DNA from: an uncultured Clostridia bacterium
Lineage (GTDB): Bacteria; Bacillota; Clostridia; Oscillospirales; CAG-382
NCBI GenBank assembly: GCA_947627335.1
Contig: CANQVQ010000004.1
Span: 1-29,269 of the forward strand
Direction of reading: 5' to 3'
Length of the DNA stretch: 29,269 nucleotides
The notes under the pieces were generated by a model. That model was given only the letters and a program-made list of their open reading frames with translations. It searched no databases and had not been told where the DNA came from. Every line of letters starts with the position of its first letter. The stretch's first letter is position 1. This document shows, in pieces, positions 1 to 8,257 of this stretch. A program made the translations under genes and the position numbers.

Positions 1-1352
1 CCCTTGACCTTCCGCCCGTCCGCGGGCATTCCGCAGCCGGTTTCGAGATCGGCGCGGACGGTGATCTCGGTCACGTTGCCCTCGCCGTCCGTTTGGCAGC
101 CGACGTACCTGACGAGGTACGCCCCCATCAGCCGCACTTCCCCGCCGGGCTTGAGCCGGAAGAACTTGGAAGGCGGTTCGAGCGAGAAATCCTCCGCGTC
201 GATATACAGTTCCCGCGTGAACGCGACGCGGCGCTTGCCGGCGCTCTCGTCCTGCGGGTGGTTGGGCAGTTCAAACCACGCCGTCTCCCCCTCCGGGAAG
301 TTCTCGACCACGACGCGGATCGGGTGCAGCACCGCCACGCGGCGAAGCGCCGTCCGATTGAGCTGTTCGCGGACGCAGTGTTCGAGCAGGGAGATGTCCA
401 CGAGGCTGTCCGATTTCGCGACGCCGATGCGCTGGCAGAAATCCAGAATCGCCTCCGGCGGATACCCCCGACGACGCATTCCGCACAGCGTCGGCATACG
501 CGGGTCGTCCCAGCCGTCCACGCGCCCTTCCTCCACCAGCGCACGCAGGTAGCGCTTGCTCATGACGGTGTAGGTCAGGTTCAGACGGGCAAACTCGATC
601 TGCCGGGGACGTGCGGGGACCGAAACGTGCTCGATGACCCAGTCGTACAGCGGACGGTGGATCTCAAATTCCAGCGAGCACAGGGAGATGTTAACCCCTT
701 CGAGCGCATCCTGGATCGGGTGCGCGAAGTCGTAGGTCGGGTAAATGCACCACCGGTTTCCCTGGCGGTGGTGTTCGACGTGCTTGATGCGGTAGATGAC
801 CGGGTCGCGCATCCAGAAGTTGCCGGAGGCGAGGTCGATCTTCGCCCGCAGGGTATACTTCCCCTCCGGGAATTCCCCCGCACGCATTCGCGCAAACAGG
901 TCGAGGTTTTCCTCGATCAGGCGGTCCCGATAGGGCGAAACGGCGGGATGCGTCAGGTCGCCCCGGTATTCCCGGAACTGCTCCGGGGTCAGCTCGCAGA
1001 CGTAGGCAAGCCCCTTGCGGATCAGCTCGACGGCAAACTCGTAGTCCTTTTCAAAGTAGTCCGAACCGTAGAAGAATCGGTCGCCCCAGTCGAAACCCAG
1101 CCAGCGGATGTCCTCGCGAATGGCGTCGACGTACTCGGTGTCCTCCTTGGTCGGGTTGGTATCGTCCATACGCAGGTTGCAGACTCCGCCGTACTTCCGG
1201 GCGGTCCCGAAGTTGATGGCGATGGCTTTGCAGTGTCCGATATGCAGGTAGCCGTTCGGTTCGGGCGGGAAACGGGTGTGGACGGTTTCGATCTTCCCTT
1301 CCGCGAGCTCCTCGTTGATGGCTTCCTCGATGAAATTGGTCGCTTCTATCAT
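1..1352 (-). CDS. glnS: Glutaminyl-tRNA synthetase, C-terminus cut by the window edge
   Basis: Charges tRNA-Gln with glutamine in the cytoplasm. The ATG at 1352-1350 opens a frame that reads without a stop for 450 codons to base 1; the family is about 550 residues, so roughly the last 100 are outside the window. Seen: the class I HIGH signature at residues 37-40 inside PPEPNGYLHIGH, the second signature as VMSKR at about 263-267, and the conserved stretch RVDGWDDPRMPTL after it, which together separate GlnRS from GluRS. A GGAAAGGAA ribosome site lies about 9 bases upstream. It is the last visible gene of the nadE-gltX-glnS run, 24 bases after gltX. Many Gram-positives lack GlnRS and use the GatCAB amidotransferase; presence of this gene suggests direct charging here. 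Confidence 0.96.
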   Translation of the reverse strand, partial: MIEATNFIEEAINEELAEGKIETVHTRFPPEPNGYLHIGHCKAIAINFGTARKYGGVCNLRMDDTNPTKEDTEYVDAIREDIRWLGFDWGDRFFYGSDYFEKDYEFAVELIRKGLAYVCELTPEQFREYRGDLTHPAVSPYRDRLIEENLDLFARMRAGEFPEGKYTLRAKIDLASGNFWMRDPVIYRIKHVEHHRQGNRWCIYPTYDFAHPIQDALEGVNISLCSLEFEIHRPLYDWVIEHVSVPARPRQIEFARLNLTYTVMSKRYLRALVEEGRVDGWDDPRMPTLCGMRRRGYPPEAILDFCQRIGVAKSDSLVDISLLEHCVREQLNRTALRRVAVLHPIRVVVENFPEGETAWFELPNHPQDESAGKRRVAFTRELYIDAEDFSLEPPSKFFRLKPGGEVRLMGAYLVRYVGCQTDGEGNVTEITVRADLETGCGMPADGRKVK

Positions 1353-1376
1353 GTTCGGTCGTTCCTTTCCGTATGT

Positions 1377-3062
1377 TCAAAGTTGCGCGAGAAATCCGTT
1401 CAGCCGGCGAAGCGTTTCTTCCTGCCCGAGCGCACGCATGACCGCGTGCAGGTCCGGCGAGTTGCGCCGCCCGGTCAAGGCGACCCGCAGGAAGGCGCTG
1501 ACGTCCGCGACGGATCCGCGATAGGCGTCGGGATCGGCTTTGTACGCCTTGCGGTCGGTGCAGTAGCCGAGCGAGGTCGCGATCTGCTTGACCTTTTCAA
1601 ACCACACGTCCGCGTCGTCCGCCGGGTCGTAGACCGCGAGAAAGCGCTCCAGCACTTCCTTCACATCCGCCGGATCGTATTCCGTCAGCGGTTCCTCGAT
1701 CGTAAAGTACGCCGGGAAGAAGCACTTGACGAATTCCTTCGCCTGCTTCCAGCAGCCGAAATCCTTGCGGGGCTTTTTGCCGCCCCGTCCGATCGCGAAG
1801 AGCGCGACCGCACGCGACGGGTCCGCCCGCAGTGCTTCCGCAAACGGCGCGTCGTAAGCGTCCGCCCACGCGAGCAGCCGTTCGTACACCTCTTCGGCGG
1901 TCATTTTGGCGATGACGCCGCAGGAGATGTCGTTCAGTTTATCGAAGTCCACAAGGCACCCGGAACCCGACATTTTCTTGATGGAGAACGGAAAATCCGT
2001 ATACGGCGCGTCCGGGTTGGCGCTCCGCCATTCCTCGTAGTTGGAATTCAGCAGGGTCAGCAGGTATTCGCACACGCTCTCCGACGGGTAGCCGAGAGCG
2101 GCGTAGTCCGCCATGCCCGCCCCCAGATCCCGCTTGGACAGCTTCTTTTTCGCCCCGTTTTCCTCCCGACGCAGCACTTGCGCCGTATGGAGGTACTTCG
2201 GCGGGCGGAAGCCGAGATAGCGGAAGAGCTGGAGGTGCTTCGGCAGGCTCGGGAGCCATTCCTCCCCACGCACGACGTGGGTGGTGCCCATCAGGCGGTC
2301 GTCCACGGCGTGGGCGAAGTGGTAGGTCGGGATGCCGTCGGATTTGAGCAGGATGAAGTCCTCGTCGTTGACAGGAAGTTCCAATTCCCCCTTGATCAGG
2401 TCGGTCACCTTCTGCTTCCTTTCGCCGTCGCCGTCGGAAAGGATGCGCAGAACGAAGGATTTTCCCGCGTCCAGCGCCTGTTTCGCCTGTTCCGGGGTGA
2501 TTTTTCGGTTCTCCAGCATGGTCCGTCGGGTGTCCTCGGCGGAGGACGCCCAGTCCTTGGTCTTGTTCTCGTTTTTCTTGTCGGCGGCGAGCGCCTGTTC
2601 GAGCTCTTCAGGGGAGGAAAAGACCGGGTACGCCTTCCCTTCCCGAACCAACTGCTTTGCGAAGGTCTGGTAGATCGACGCACGCTCGCTCTGGCGGTAG
2701 GGACCGTACTTCCCGCGGTCGGCAAGGTTCCCGTCGTCGTCCAGCGTCACGCCCTCGTCCGGGCGGATGCCGTAGGCGTCCAGCGTGCGCAGAAGCGCCT
2801 CCGCCGCACCCGACACCTCCCGACGTGCGTCCGTATCCTCGATACGCAGGTAGAACACCCCGCCCGACTGGTGCGCCAGCCGTTCGTCGATCAACGCCTG
2901 ATAGACGCCGCCGATATGTACGAACCCGGTCGGACTCGGCGCGAACCGCGTGACCTTCGCGCCCTCCGGCAGCGTCCGCGCCGGGTAGCGCGCCTCGACG
3001 TCGGACGGCAGTTCGTGGATTTGCGGAAACAGCAGTTCCGCCATTTGTTCGTTCTGTGTCAT
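1377..3062 (-). CDS. gltX: Glutamyl-tRNA synthetase, long form
   Basis: Charges tRNA-Glu with glutamate. The chosen ATG (3062) gives 561 residues; an upstream in-frame extension would run through the end of nadE and is not credible. Seen: class I signature PSPTGFVHIGG at residues 42-52, RIEDTD at about 73-78, and KLSKRD at about 307-312. The protein is longer than the roughly 480 residues typical of bacterial GluRS; part of the extra length is a charged segment at about 155-200, lysine-rich at its start. The next ATG (MAELLF, residue 7) is a possible alternative start. The AAAGGAA ribosome site overlaps the nadE stop codon, so translation is probably coupled. With glnS present, this enzyme probably need not misacylate tRNA-Gln, which is an inference. 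Confidence 0.96.
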   Translation of the reverse strand: MTQNEQMAELLFPQIHELPSDVEARYPARTLPEGAKVTRFAPSPTGFVHIGGVYQALIDERLAHQSGGVFYLRIEDTDARREVSGAAEALLRTLDAYGIRPDEGVTLDDDGNLADRGKYGPYRQSERASIYQTFAKQLVREGKAYPVFSSPEELEQALAADKKNENKTKDWASSAEDTRRTMLENRKITPEQAKQALDAGKSFVLRILSDGDGERKQKVTDLIKGELELPVNDEDFILLKSDGIPTYHFAHAVDDRLMGTTHVVRGEEWLPSLPKHLQLFRYLGFRPPKYLHTAQVLRREENGAKKKLSKRDLGAGMADYAALGYPSESVCEYLLTLLNSNYEEWRSANPDAPYTDFPFSIKKMSGSGCLVDFDKLNDISCGVIAKMTAEEVYERLLAWADAYDAPFAEALRADPSRAVALFAIGRGGKKPRKDFGCWKQAKEFVKCFFPAYFTIEEPLTEYDPADVKEVLERFLAVYDPADDADVWFEKVKQIATSLGYCTDRKAYKADPDAYRGSVADVSAFLRVALTGRRNSPDLHAVMRALGQEETLRRLNGFLAQL

Positions 3063-3078
3063 AAGCGTTCGGTTCCTT

Positions 3079-5043
3079 TCATGATTCGTTTTCCCGCAGC
3101 CACGCCGCGCAGTCCGCGTCGGACGGCATTCGCCAATCCCCGCGTGGGCTGAGGCTGACCGAACCGACCTTCGGTCCGTCCGGCATACAGGAGCGCTTGA
3201 ACTGCGAACGGAAGAACCGCCGCAGGAATTCCTCCAGGCAACGTTCGATCTGCCCTTCGTCATACCGCCCCGCGAAGGCGCGTCCGGCGAGGAAGGCGAG
3301 CTTCTCCCGCCCGAAGCCGTAGCGGAAGAAATGGTAGAGGAAGAAGTCGTTGAGCTCGTACGGACCGACGGTCTCCTCGGTTTTCTGGGCGATCTCGCCG
3401 TTTTCGTCCGGCGGGAGCAGTTCCGGGCTGACCGGGGTGTCGAGCACGTCCGTCAGCACCTCCGCGACGGCGGGGTCGGACCCGTCGGCGATATGCCGCA
3501 CGAGGTGACGCACGAGCGTTTTCGGGACGGAGGCGTTCACGCCGTACATACTCATATGGTCGCCGTTATAGGTGCACCAGCCGAGCGCAAGCTCCGAAAG
3601 GTCGCCGGTGCCGACGAGCAGGCGGTTTTCGCGGTTGGCGAGATCCATGAGGATCTGCGTCCGCTCGCGTGCCTGCAAATTTTCATAGGTGATGTCCCGC
3701 GCATCCTCCGGCAGACCGATGTCCCGCATATGTTGAATGCACGCCTTGTCGATACGGATCTCCCGTACGGTCACGCCGAGCGCCTTCATCAGCGCAAGGG
3801 CGTTGTGATAGGTTCGACCGGTCGTGCCGAAGCCGGGCATGGTCACGCCGAGCACGTTCGACGCAGGGTACCCCAAAAGCTGTGCCGCACGCACGGACAC
3901 CAGCAGCGCCAGCGTCGAATCCAGTCCGCCGGAAATGCCCACGATCAGCTTTTCCGAGCGGATATTCGCCATCCGCGTCGCAAGCCCGGACGCCTGGATC
4001 TGCAGGATCTCCTCGCACCGCTCGTGCAGTTTTTCCCCGCGTGGGACGAACGGACACGGGTTCGCTTCCCCGTCGTAGAGACGGTACGGGAGCGGCGGCA
4101 GGTCCAGCCGTACGCGGCGGCAGGGCGTCGCGTTCAGGTTTGCCGCACGCGCAGCGTTGTCGCGGAAGGACACGTCCTGCAGGCGCAGAGATTCGAGTTT
4201 GCGGACGTCGAAGCAGGCGCTCGTCAGTTCCGCTTCCCGCGAAAACCGCTTGCCTTCCCGCAGCAGGGTCCCGTTCTCGCACAGCAGGGTCGCCCCGCTG
4301 AACACGAGGTCGGTCGAGGACTCCGTGACGCCTGCGCCGCAGTACGCGTAGCCGCAGAGCAGAGACGCGCTCTGCGCCTTGACCAGCGACGTGCGGTATG
4401 CCGCTTTGGTGACGACCTCGTCGCTCGCGGAGAGGTTGACGATCAGATTCGCCCCCTGCAGCGCAAGGAACGTCGAGGGCGGCAGCGGGACCCAGAGGTC
4501 CTGGCAGATCTCCGTCCCGACGGTCAATCCCCAGTCGGTTTCGTACAGCAGCCGCCCGAACGGGGCTTCCTGCCCCGCGAGCGCGACGGAATCCACCGCC
4601 GCGTCCGCGCCGGACGCGAACCAACGCTTCTCGTAGAACTCCGCACCCTCCGCGAGGTATTCCTTCGGCTGCACGCCGAGCAGTTTCCCGTTCTGCAGCG
4701 CCAGCGCACAGTCGTACAGCGCCCCGCCCGCACGAACCGGCATACCGACCACGCACAGCAGGTCGGACCCTTCCGTGTGCCGCAGCAGCGTTTCCAGCGC
4801 ACGTTCGCAGGCGTCCAGCAGCACCGGATGGCGGAACAGGTCCCCGCAGGTGTATCCGCAGATCGCCAGCTCCGGGAACACCAGCACCGCACAGTGCTCG
4901 CCCTTCGCCCGATCGAACAGGGCGCACAGCTCCCGGACGTTCTCCTCCGGCGCGCCCACGCGCAGCGTCGGCACCCCGCAGGCGACCTTACAGAAGCCGA
5001 ACCGCACGTCCCGATCCGTCTTTTTCGTATATTCGTTCTCCAT
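3079..5043 (-). CDS. nadE: Glutamine-dependent NAD+ synthetase
   Basis: Makes NAD+ from deamido-NAD+, ATP and glutamine, the last step of NAD synthesis. At 654 residues it is the two-domain form. The N-terminal nitrilase-type glutaminase domain shows the Glu/Lys/Cys triad: Glu58 in FPELAICGY, Lys127 in QPKEYLAEG and Cys180 in TEICQDLW. The C-terminal synthetase domain has the ATP pyrophosphatase loop SGGLDS at 371-376 and the later GTGDLSELALGW and YGVNASVPKTL motifs. It is the first gene of the operon: a consensus promoter lies at 5089-5117 and a short AAGG-type ribosome site precedes the ATG. Its glutaminase activity links it metabolically to the downstream Glu and Gln tRNA synthetases, but co-regulation beyond shared transcription is inference. 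Confidence 0.97.
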   Translation of the reverse strand: MENEYTKKTDRDVRFGFCKVACGVPTLRVGAPEENVRELCALFDRAKGEHCAVLVFPELAICGYTCGDLFRHPVLLDACERALETLLRHTEGSDLLCVVGMPVRAGGALYDCALALQNGKLLGVQPKEYLAEGAEFYEKRWFASGADAAVDSVALAGQEAPFGRLLYETDWGLTVGTEICQDLWVPLPPSTFLALQGANLIVNLSASDEVVTKAAYRTSLVKAQSASLLCGYAYCGAGVTESSTDLVFSGATLLCENGTLLREGKRFSREAELTSACFDVRKLESLRLQDVSFRDNAARAANLNATPCRRVRLDLPPLPYRLYDGEANPCPFVPRGEKLHERCEEILQIQASGLATRMANIRSEKLIVGISGGLDSTLALLVSVRAAQLLGYPASNVLGVTMPGFGTTGRTYHNALALMKALGVTVREIRIDKACIQHMRDIGLPEDARDITYENLQARERTQILMDLANRENRLLVGTGDLSELALGWCTYNGDHMSMYGVNASVPKTLVRHLVRHIADGSDPAVAEVLTDVLDTPVSPELLPPDENGEIAQKTEETVGPYELNDFFLYHFFRYGFGREKLAFLAGRAFAGRYDEGQIERCLEEFLRRFFRSQFKRSCMPDGPKVGSVSLSPRGDWRMPSDADCAAWLRENES

Positions 5044-5088
5044 GCAAACGACCTTGCCTTTCTCCGCTTCCGAAAATCCTTACCCTTC

Positions 5089-5117
5089 ATTATAGCCAAC
5101 CGAACCGAGCTTGTCAA
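5089..5117 (-). promoter_or_regulatory. Sigma-A promoter of nadE-gltX-glnS
   Basis: Read on the minus strand: TTGACA (5117-5112), 17 bases, TATAAT (5094-5089). Both boxes are exact consensus. The predicted start of transcription is near 5082, about 40 bases ahead of the nadE ATG. No attenuator or riboswitch-like fold is evident in this short leader. Confidence 0.88.
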
Positions 5118-5183
5118 CCGTCAGAGTGTGACATTTTTTCGGAAAGGCGACTTTTTCCACGTCGGAACGATTTTTTTAGCCAA

Positions 5184-5204
5184 CGGAGGACCTCCGCATA
5201 TACT
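5184..5204 (+). promoter_or_regulatory. Inverted repeat next to a possible -10 box upstream of the DUF3343 gene
   Basis: CGGAGG-A-CCTCCG (5184-5196) is a perfect 6-base inverted repeat around a single base. It ends two bases before TATACT (5199-5204), which could be the -10 box of the rightward transcript. No good -35 box is found 17 bases upstream, which would fit an activator-dependent or weak promoter. A 9-base direct repeat, CGGACGTGC, also occurs at 5276-5284 and 5293-5301. All function here is inference. Confidence 0.3.
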
Positions 5205-5341
5205 GCTACCGAGGGGAAATCCAGCGAAATTTGAGGAGCGAACGCTTTTCGGAGCAGGAAATTTCCCCGCACAAACGGACGTGCGAAACCCCCGGACGTG
5301 CAAGAAGGAACGGTATGTTGCAAGGAGGAACACGAACCGCC

Positions 5342-5563
5342 ATGAACTGGATTCTCGTGCTTTCGTCCGTCACCTACGCGCTCAAGGCGCAGGAACTGCT
5401 CGGCAAACGGCAGATCCATTCCTCGCTCACCCGCTCCGCCGCGATCCGAAAGGTACGCGGCTGCGGCTACGGGCTGCGGGTCGCCGCCGGCGACCGCCTG
5501 CGGGCGGAAAAGCTCCTGCGCGAGGCGGGGATCCGGATGCTCGGGACGGTGGAGGACCGATAG
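5342..5563 (+). CDS. DUF3343 family protein, putative Se/S carrier
   Basis: A 73-residue protein resembling the DUF3343 / putative Se/S carrier family. Seen: a ferredoxin-like opening (MNWILVLSSVTYALKAQELL) and a CGYG motif at residues 41-44, whose Cys is the likely persulfide or perselenide carrying residue by family analogy. An AAGGAGG site (5322-5328) lies 13 bases upstream of this ATG, rather far. An in-frame ATG at 5315, preceded by AAGGAA with better spacing, would add nine residues (MLQGGTRTA) and is a real alternative; the family alignment favours 5342. The gene sits 56 bases ahead of a cysteine-desulfurase-like gene, a pairing known in clostridia and associated with labile selenium or sulfur handling. 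selD and yedF are not in the window, so sulfur rather than selenium may be the cargo. Confidence 0.8.
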   Translation: MNWILVLSSVTYALKAQELLGKRQIHSSLTRSAAIRKVRGCGYGLRVAAGDRLRAEKLLREAGIRMLGTVEDR

Positions 5564-5619
5564 ACGAAGGCGCACGCCGCTTTCAAAAAGCGTAACAACA
5601 GGAAAGGATTCGTCTGCGC

Positions 5620-6741
5620 ATGATTTATCTCGACAACGCGGCGACCGGTTTCCCGAAGAGCGACGCGGTCGGACGCGCCATGCTGGACGCGCTCGTCAGC
5701 TGCGGAAACCCCGGGCGGAGCAGCCACACCCCCGCACGGAACGCGGACCGGGTGCTATTCCGCTGCCGGGAGCTGCTCGCGGAACGCTTCGGCAGTACGC
5801 CGGAAAACGTCGTCCTGACAAAGAACGCGACCGAGGCGCTCAACCTCGCCATCAAGGGGCTTTACCGTCCGGGCGGCGAGGTGCTGACTTCCACACTCGA
5901 GCACAACGCCGTCATGCGACCGCTCAACGCCCTGCGCGGTGCGCAGGAGATCACGCTCAAGCAGTTCCGCGTAGACCTGACGGACGACGGCGTGACCGTC
6001 GAAAACTTCCGCATCGCCGCAGGCGAACGGACGGATATGGCCGTGCTGACCCACGCGTCCAACGTCTGCGGGCGGATCCTGCCGATCCGTGCGATGCGCG
6101 ACGCCGTGAAGCGGGAGGACCTCCTGCTGATCGTGGACGCTTCCCAGACCGCAGGGCACATCCCGGTGGATATTCGCGCACTCGGCGCGGACGTTCTCTG
6201 TCTGCCCGGGCATAAGGGGCTGTACGGTCCGACCGGGACCGGGGCGCTCATTTGCAACCCGGAACGCGTGCCGTACTTCCGCACGCTCATTGAAGGCGGA
6301 AGCGGGATCGAATCGCGTGCGGTCGGAATGCCGGAGGAACTGCCGGAACGGCTCGAAGCGGGGACGCAGAACGTCTGCGGCTTTGCGGGGCTTGCGGCGG
6401 CGCTCGCCGAATTCCGTTTCCCGGACAAAGAGCAGACCCTGTTCCGCCTGCTGCTGCGCGAACTGCGGAAAAAAAGCGGCGTGCGCCTTTACGGAGCGCC
6501 GACGGACGACGCGTCGGCGGAAAAATACGTCCCCGTGCTGCTGTTCAACCGGGACGGGGTCGACTGCGAAGCCTTCGCCGAACGGCTCGCCTCGCGTGAG
6601 ATCGCCGTCCGGGCGGGACTGCACTGCGCACCTGCCGCGCACCGGGCGCTCGGTACCCTTGAAACCGGGGGCGTCCGCGTCAGCCTCGGGCGGGGCAATA
6701 CGTCCGCCGATCTGCAGTATTTCCTCGACGCGCTCCGCTGA
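5620..6741 (+). CDS. Cysteine desulfurase-like class V aminotransferase
   Basis: A PLP enzyme of 373 residues, in the fold class of NifS/SufS/Csd, expected to take sulfur (or selenium) from cysteine (or selenocysteine) as a protein-bound persulfide. Seen: the N-terminal YLDNAATGFPK, NATEALN at 69-75, DASQTAGH at 173-180, the PLP lysine as Lys199 in PGHKGLYGPTGTG, and the mobile-loop cysteine as Cys336 in RAGLHCAPAAH. It resembles the clostridial subgroup found beside DUF3343, SelD and YedF genes. A GGAAAGGA site lies about 11 bases before the ATG. It is probably co-transcribed with the DUF3343 gene, which could accept its sulfur. No IscU/SufU scaffold gene is adjacent, which argues against a dedicated Fe-S cluster operon. 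Confidence 0.9.
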   Translation: MIYLDNAATGFPKSDAVGRAMLDALVSCGNPGRSSHTPARNADRVLFRCRELLAERFGSTPENVVLTKNATEALNLAIKGLYRPGGEVLTSTLEHNAVMRPLNALRGAQEITLKQFRVDLTDDGVTVENFRIAAGERTDMAVLTHASNVCGRILPIRAMRDAVKREDLLLIVDASQTAGHIPVDIRALGADVLCLPGHKGLYGPTGTGALICNPERVPYFRTLIEGGSGIESRAVGMPEELPERLEAGTQNVCGFAGLAAALAEFRFPDKEQTLFRLLLRELRKKSGVRLYGAPTDDASAEKYVPVLLFNRDGVDCEAFAERLASREIAVRAGLHCAPAAHRALGTLETGGVRVSLGRGNTSADLQYFLDALR

Positions 6742-6751
6742 CTCCCGCACG

Positions 6752-6785
6752 AAAAAGCACGTCTCCCGAAAAGGGAAACGTGCTT
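6752..6785 (-). terminator. Terminator of the transglutaminase-like gene
   Basis: On the minus strand, AAGCACGTTTCCC and GGGAGACGTGCTT form a stem with one mismatch and a five-base loop, followed by a T run (6756-6752). The T run is only on the minus side, so it mainly serves the 6800-8044 gene, though the hairpin also lies just past the desulfurase stop codon. Confidence 0.8.
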
Positions 6786-6799
6786 GCGCAAACGGTTCG

Positions 6800-8044
6800 T
6801 CAGTTCGCGTAGTACCCGTTGTTCGACAGGTAACTCTCGAAATTGCGGATATGCGTCTCGCGGGATTTTCCGCTGTAGACATATTTCGCGTTCGGCTCGC
6901 GCAGGCAGAACCGGCTGTACGTCACGGTCTTCGAGGCGGTACGACCCGCGATGGCGTCCTCCACCTGCGGATCAAAGACGTATGTATCGTCGCCGATCTC
7001 CATCACGACCCAGAAATGCCCGGTCATGCCGCCGCCGTTGGCGGACGTCACGCCCTCAACATAGTAGGTATCCAATCCGATGTAGCGGGTCATGGCGATA
7101 AAGAGCAGCGAATAGCAGTTGCAGGTCCCCTTGCCTTCCTCGAGCGCTTGGTAAGCGCACTCCCAATATCCCTGCCGGTCGTGGGAAACGCGTTGGTAGA
7201 CCATGTGGTCGATGACCCAGTCGTAGCAAGCCTTGGCTTTGTCATAGGTATCCATTCCCGGCGTAAGGATCTCGCCGAGGACTTTTTCGATACCGGCATT
7301 CAACTCCGGCAGATCCGTCCGATACGGGTGCAGTTCGACGGAATCCAGCAGGTTGCGGATGTTCCCCGCGACCGCGAGAACCACCGTTTCCTCCGTAAAC
7401 CCGGGAGAAAGCGACAGCGCCTTATCATAGGAAGAGTAGCCGTTCGCCGTCACGCACAGATGCAGGTCGGAAGCCGTCATCGTGACCGAAAAGACCCCCT
7501 CCGCGTCCGTTTCGCCCTCGGAATTTCCGGCGTACACCGTCGCGTCCCGGATCGGCTCGCCGTCCGTATCCGTCACGACCACCCGCAGGGTGTATTCCTC
7601 GAGGGGTTCCGACGGCTCGTCGGGAACATCGGGAATGTCCGGGATCTCCGATTCCGCGTCGCTCACGTCCGGTTCCTCCGGCTCCGGCGCGGACGTTTCC
7701 GGCTCGGAGACGGTCGGTTCGGAAACCGCAGGCTCGGAGACGACCGGTTCGGACGCAGTCGGTTCGGAAACGGTCGGCTCAGAACTTTCGTCACCGCTGT
7801 TTTCCAGGACCTCGCGGACCGGCTCGGACGGCTCTTCGGTCTGATGCCCCGACGGGACGGAAACCTCCGGCACGGAAACTTCCGGACGCGTCATCAGGGA
7901 AACGGCGTCCTTGGGACCCTCCTCCGGCAGGACTTCCTCCTCGGGGGAGCCCCCCAGCGTCGCGATCGAGACCGAAAGCGCCAGAATCACGACGACGAGC
8001 GCCACGAGTATGACCAACGGTCGTTCCTTTATGTGTCCATTCAT
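6800..8044 (-). CDS. Membrane-anchored transglutaminase-like protein with SEP-repeat stalk
   Basis: A surface protein of 414 residues. Seen in order: a short cytoplasmic start, one membrane segment (about 10-30), an acidic Ser-Glu-Pro stalk (about 55-145) with repeats of the type SEPTVSEP, an Ig-like or carboxypeptidase-regulatory-like beta domain (about 150-225), and a transglutaminase-like core (about 245-365). The papain-type triad is visible as Cys308 in KGTCNCYS, His343 in TGHFWVV and Asp358 in YVFDPQ. Such domains in Gram-positive surface proteins act as cysteine peptidases or amide-bond formers; the substrate cannot be told. It is a single-gene unit with its own consensus promoter (8115-8143) and terminator, divergent from dpaA. 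The promoter is of vegetative type, so a sporulation role is not implied by its neighbour. The ribosome site (GGAG) is weak and far. Confidence 0.82.
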   Translation of the reverse strand: MNGHIKERPLVILVALVVVILALSVSIATLGGSPEEEVLPEEGPKDAVSLMTRPEVSVPEVSVPSGHQTEEPSEPVREVLENSGDESSEPTVSEPTASEPVVSEPAVSEPTVSEPETSAPEPEEPDVSDAESEIPDIPDVPDEPSEPLEEYTLRVVVTDTDGEPIRDATVYAGNSEGETDAEGVFSVTMTASDLHLCVTANGYSSYDKALSLSPGFTEETVVLAVAGNIRNLLDSVELHPYRTDLPELNAGIEKVLGEILTPGMDTYDKAKACYDWVIDHMVYQRVSHDRQGYWECAYQALEEGKGTCNCYSLLFIAMTRYIGLDTYYVEGVTSANGGGMTGHFWVVMEIGDDTYVFDPQVEDAIAGRTASKTVTYSRFCLREPNAKYVYSGKSRETHIRNFESYLSNNGYYAN

Positions 8045-8114
8045 GCGTTTGAAACTCCGATTTTCTTGACGTCAGCCGACGTCGGATCTGCCAAAAATTT
8101 CTCTTGGTTCCTAT

Positions 8115-8143
8115 AGTATAGCAAAATTCCCCCGCATTGTCAA
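8115..8143 (-). promoter_or_regulatory. Sigma-A promoter of the transglutaminase-like gene
   Basis: On the minus strand TTGACA (8143-8138), 17 bases, TATACT (8120-8115). The transcript would carry a leader of about 65 bases, which includes the 10-base palindrome CCGACGTCGG at 8076-8085, a possible operator or small hairpin. Confidence 0.85.
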
Positions 8144-8257
8144 GCGAATTTCTCAAATTTTGTACAGGACGCCACATTCCCCGTGGCAATTTTAGGCAAT
8201 CCGACGAAAATCTCCCCCATTTTCCCATGTTTTCAAAGGAAAGGAAGGAACTTTTTG

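Noticed and set aside
93..3152. A 1019-codon open frame on the plus strand opposite glnS and gltX
   Set aside because: It is antisense to two clear tRNA synthetase genes, and its Arg/Val/Glu-rich composition is typical of shadow frames in GC-rich DNA. The same applies to long antisense frames at 3331-5595, 10126-12264, 12657-14414, 17749-20163 and 24734-27010.
5342..6741. Selenocysteine-type recoding signals near the DUF3343/desulfurase genes
   Set aside because: No in-frame TGA lies within either gene, and no SECIS-like hairpin follows a TGA.
8160..8257. A sigma-K or sigma-G promoter upstream of dpaA
   Set aside because: Expected from biology, but no CATANNNTA-type -10 with a suitable -35 could be read; only a five-base GCCAC/GTGGC hairpin (8171-8187) is visible.
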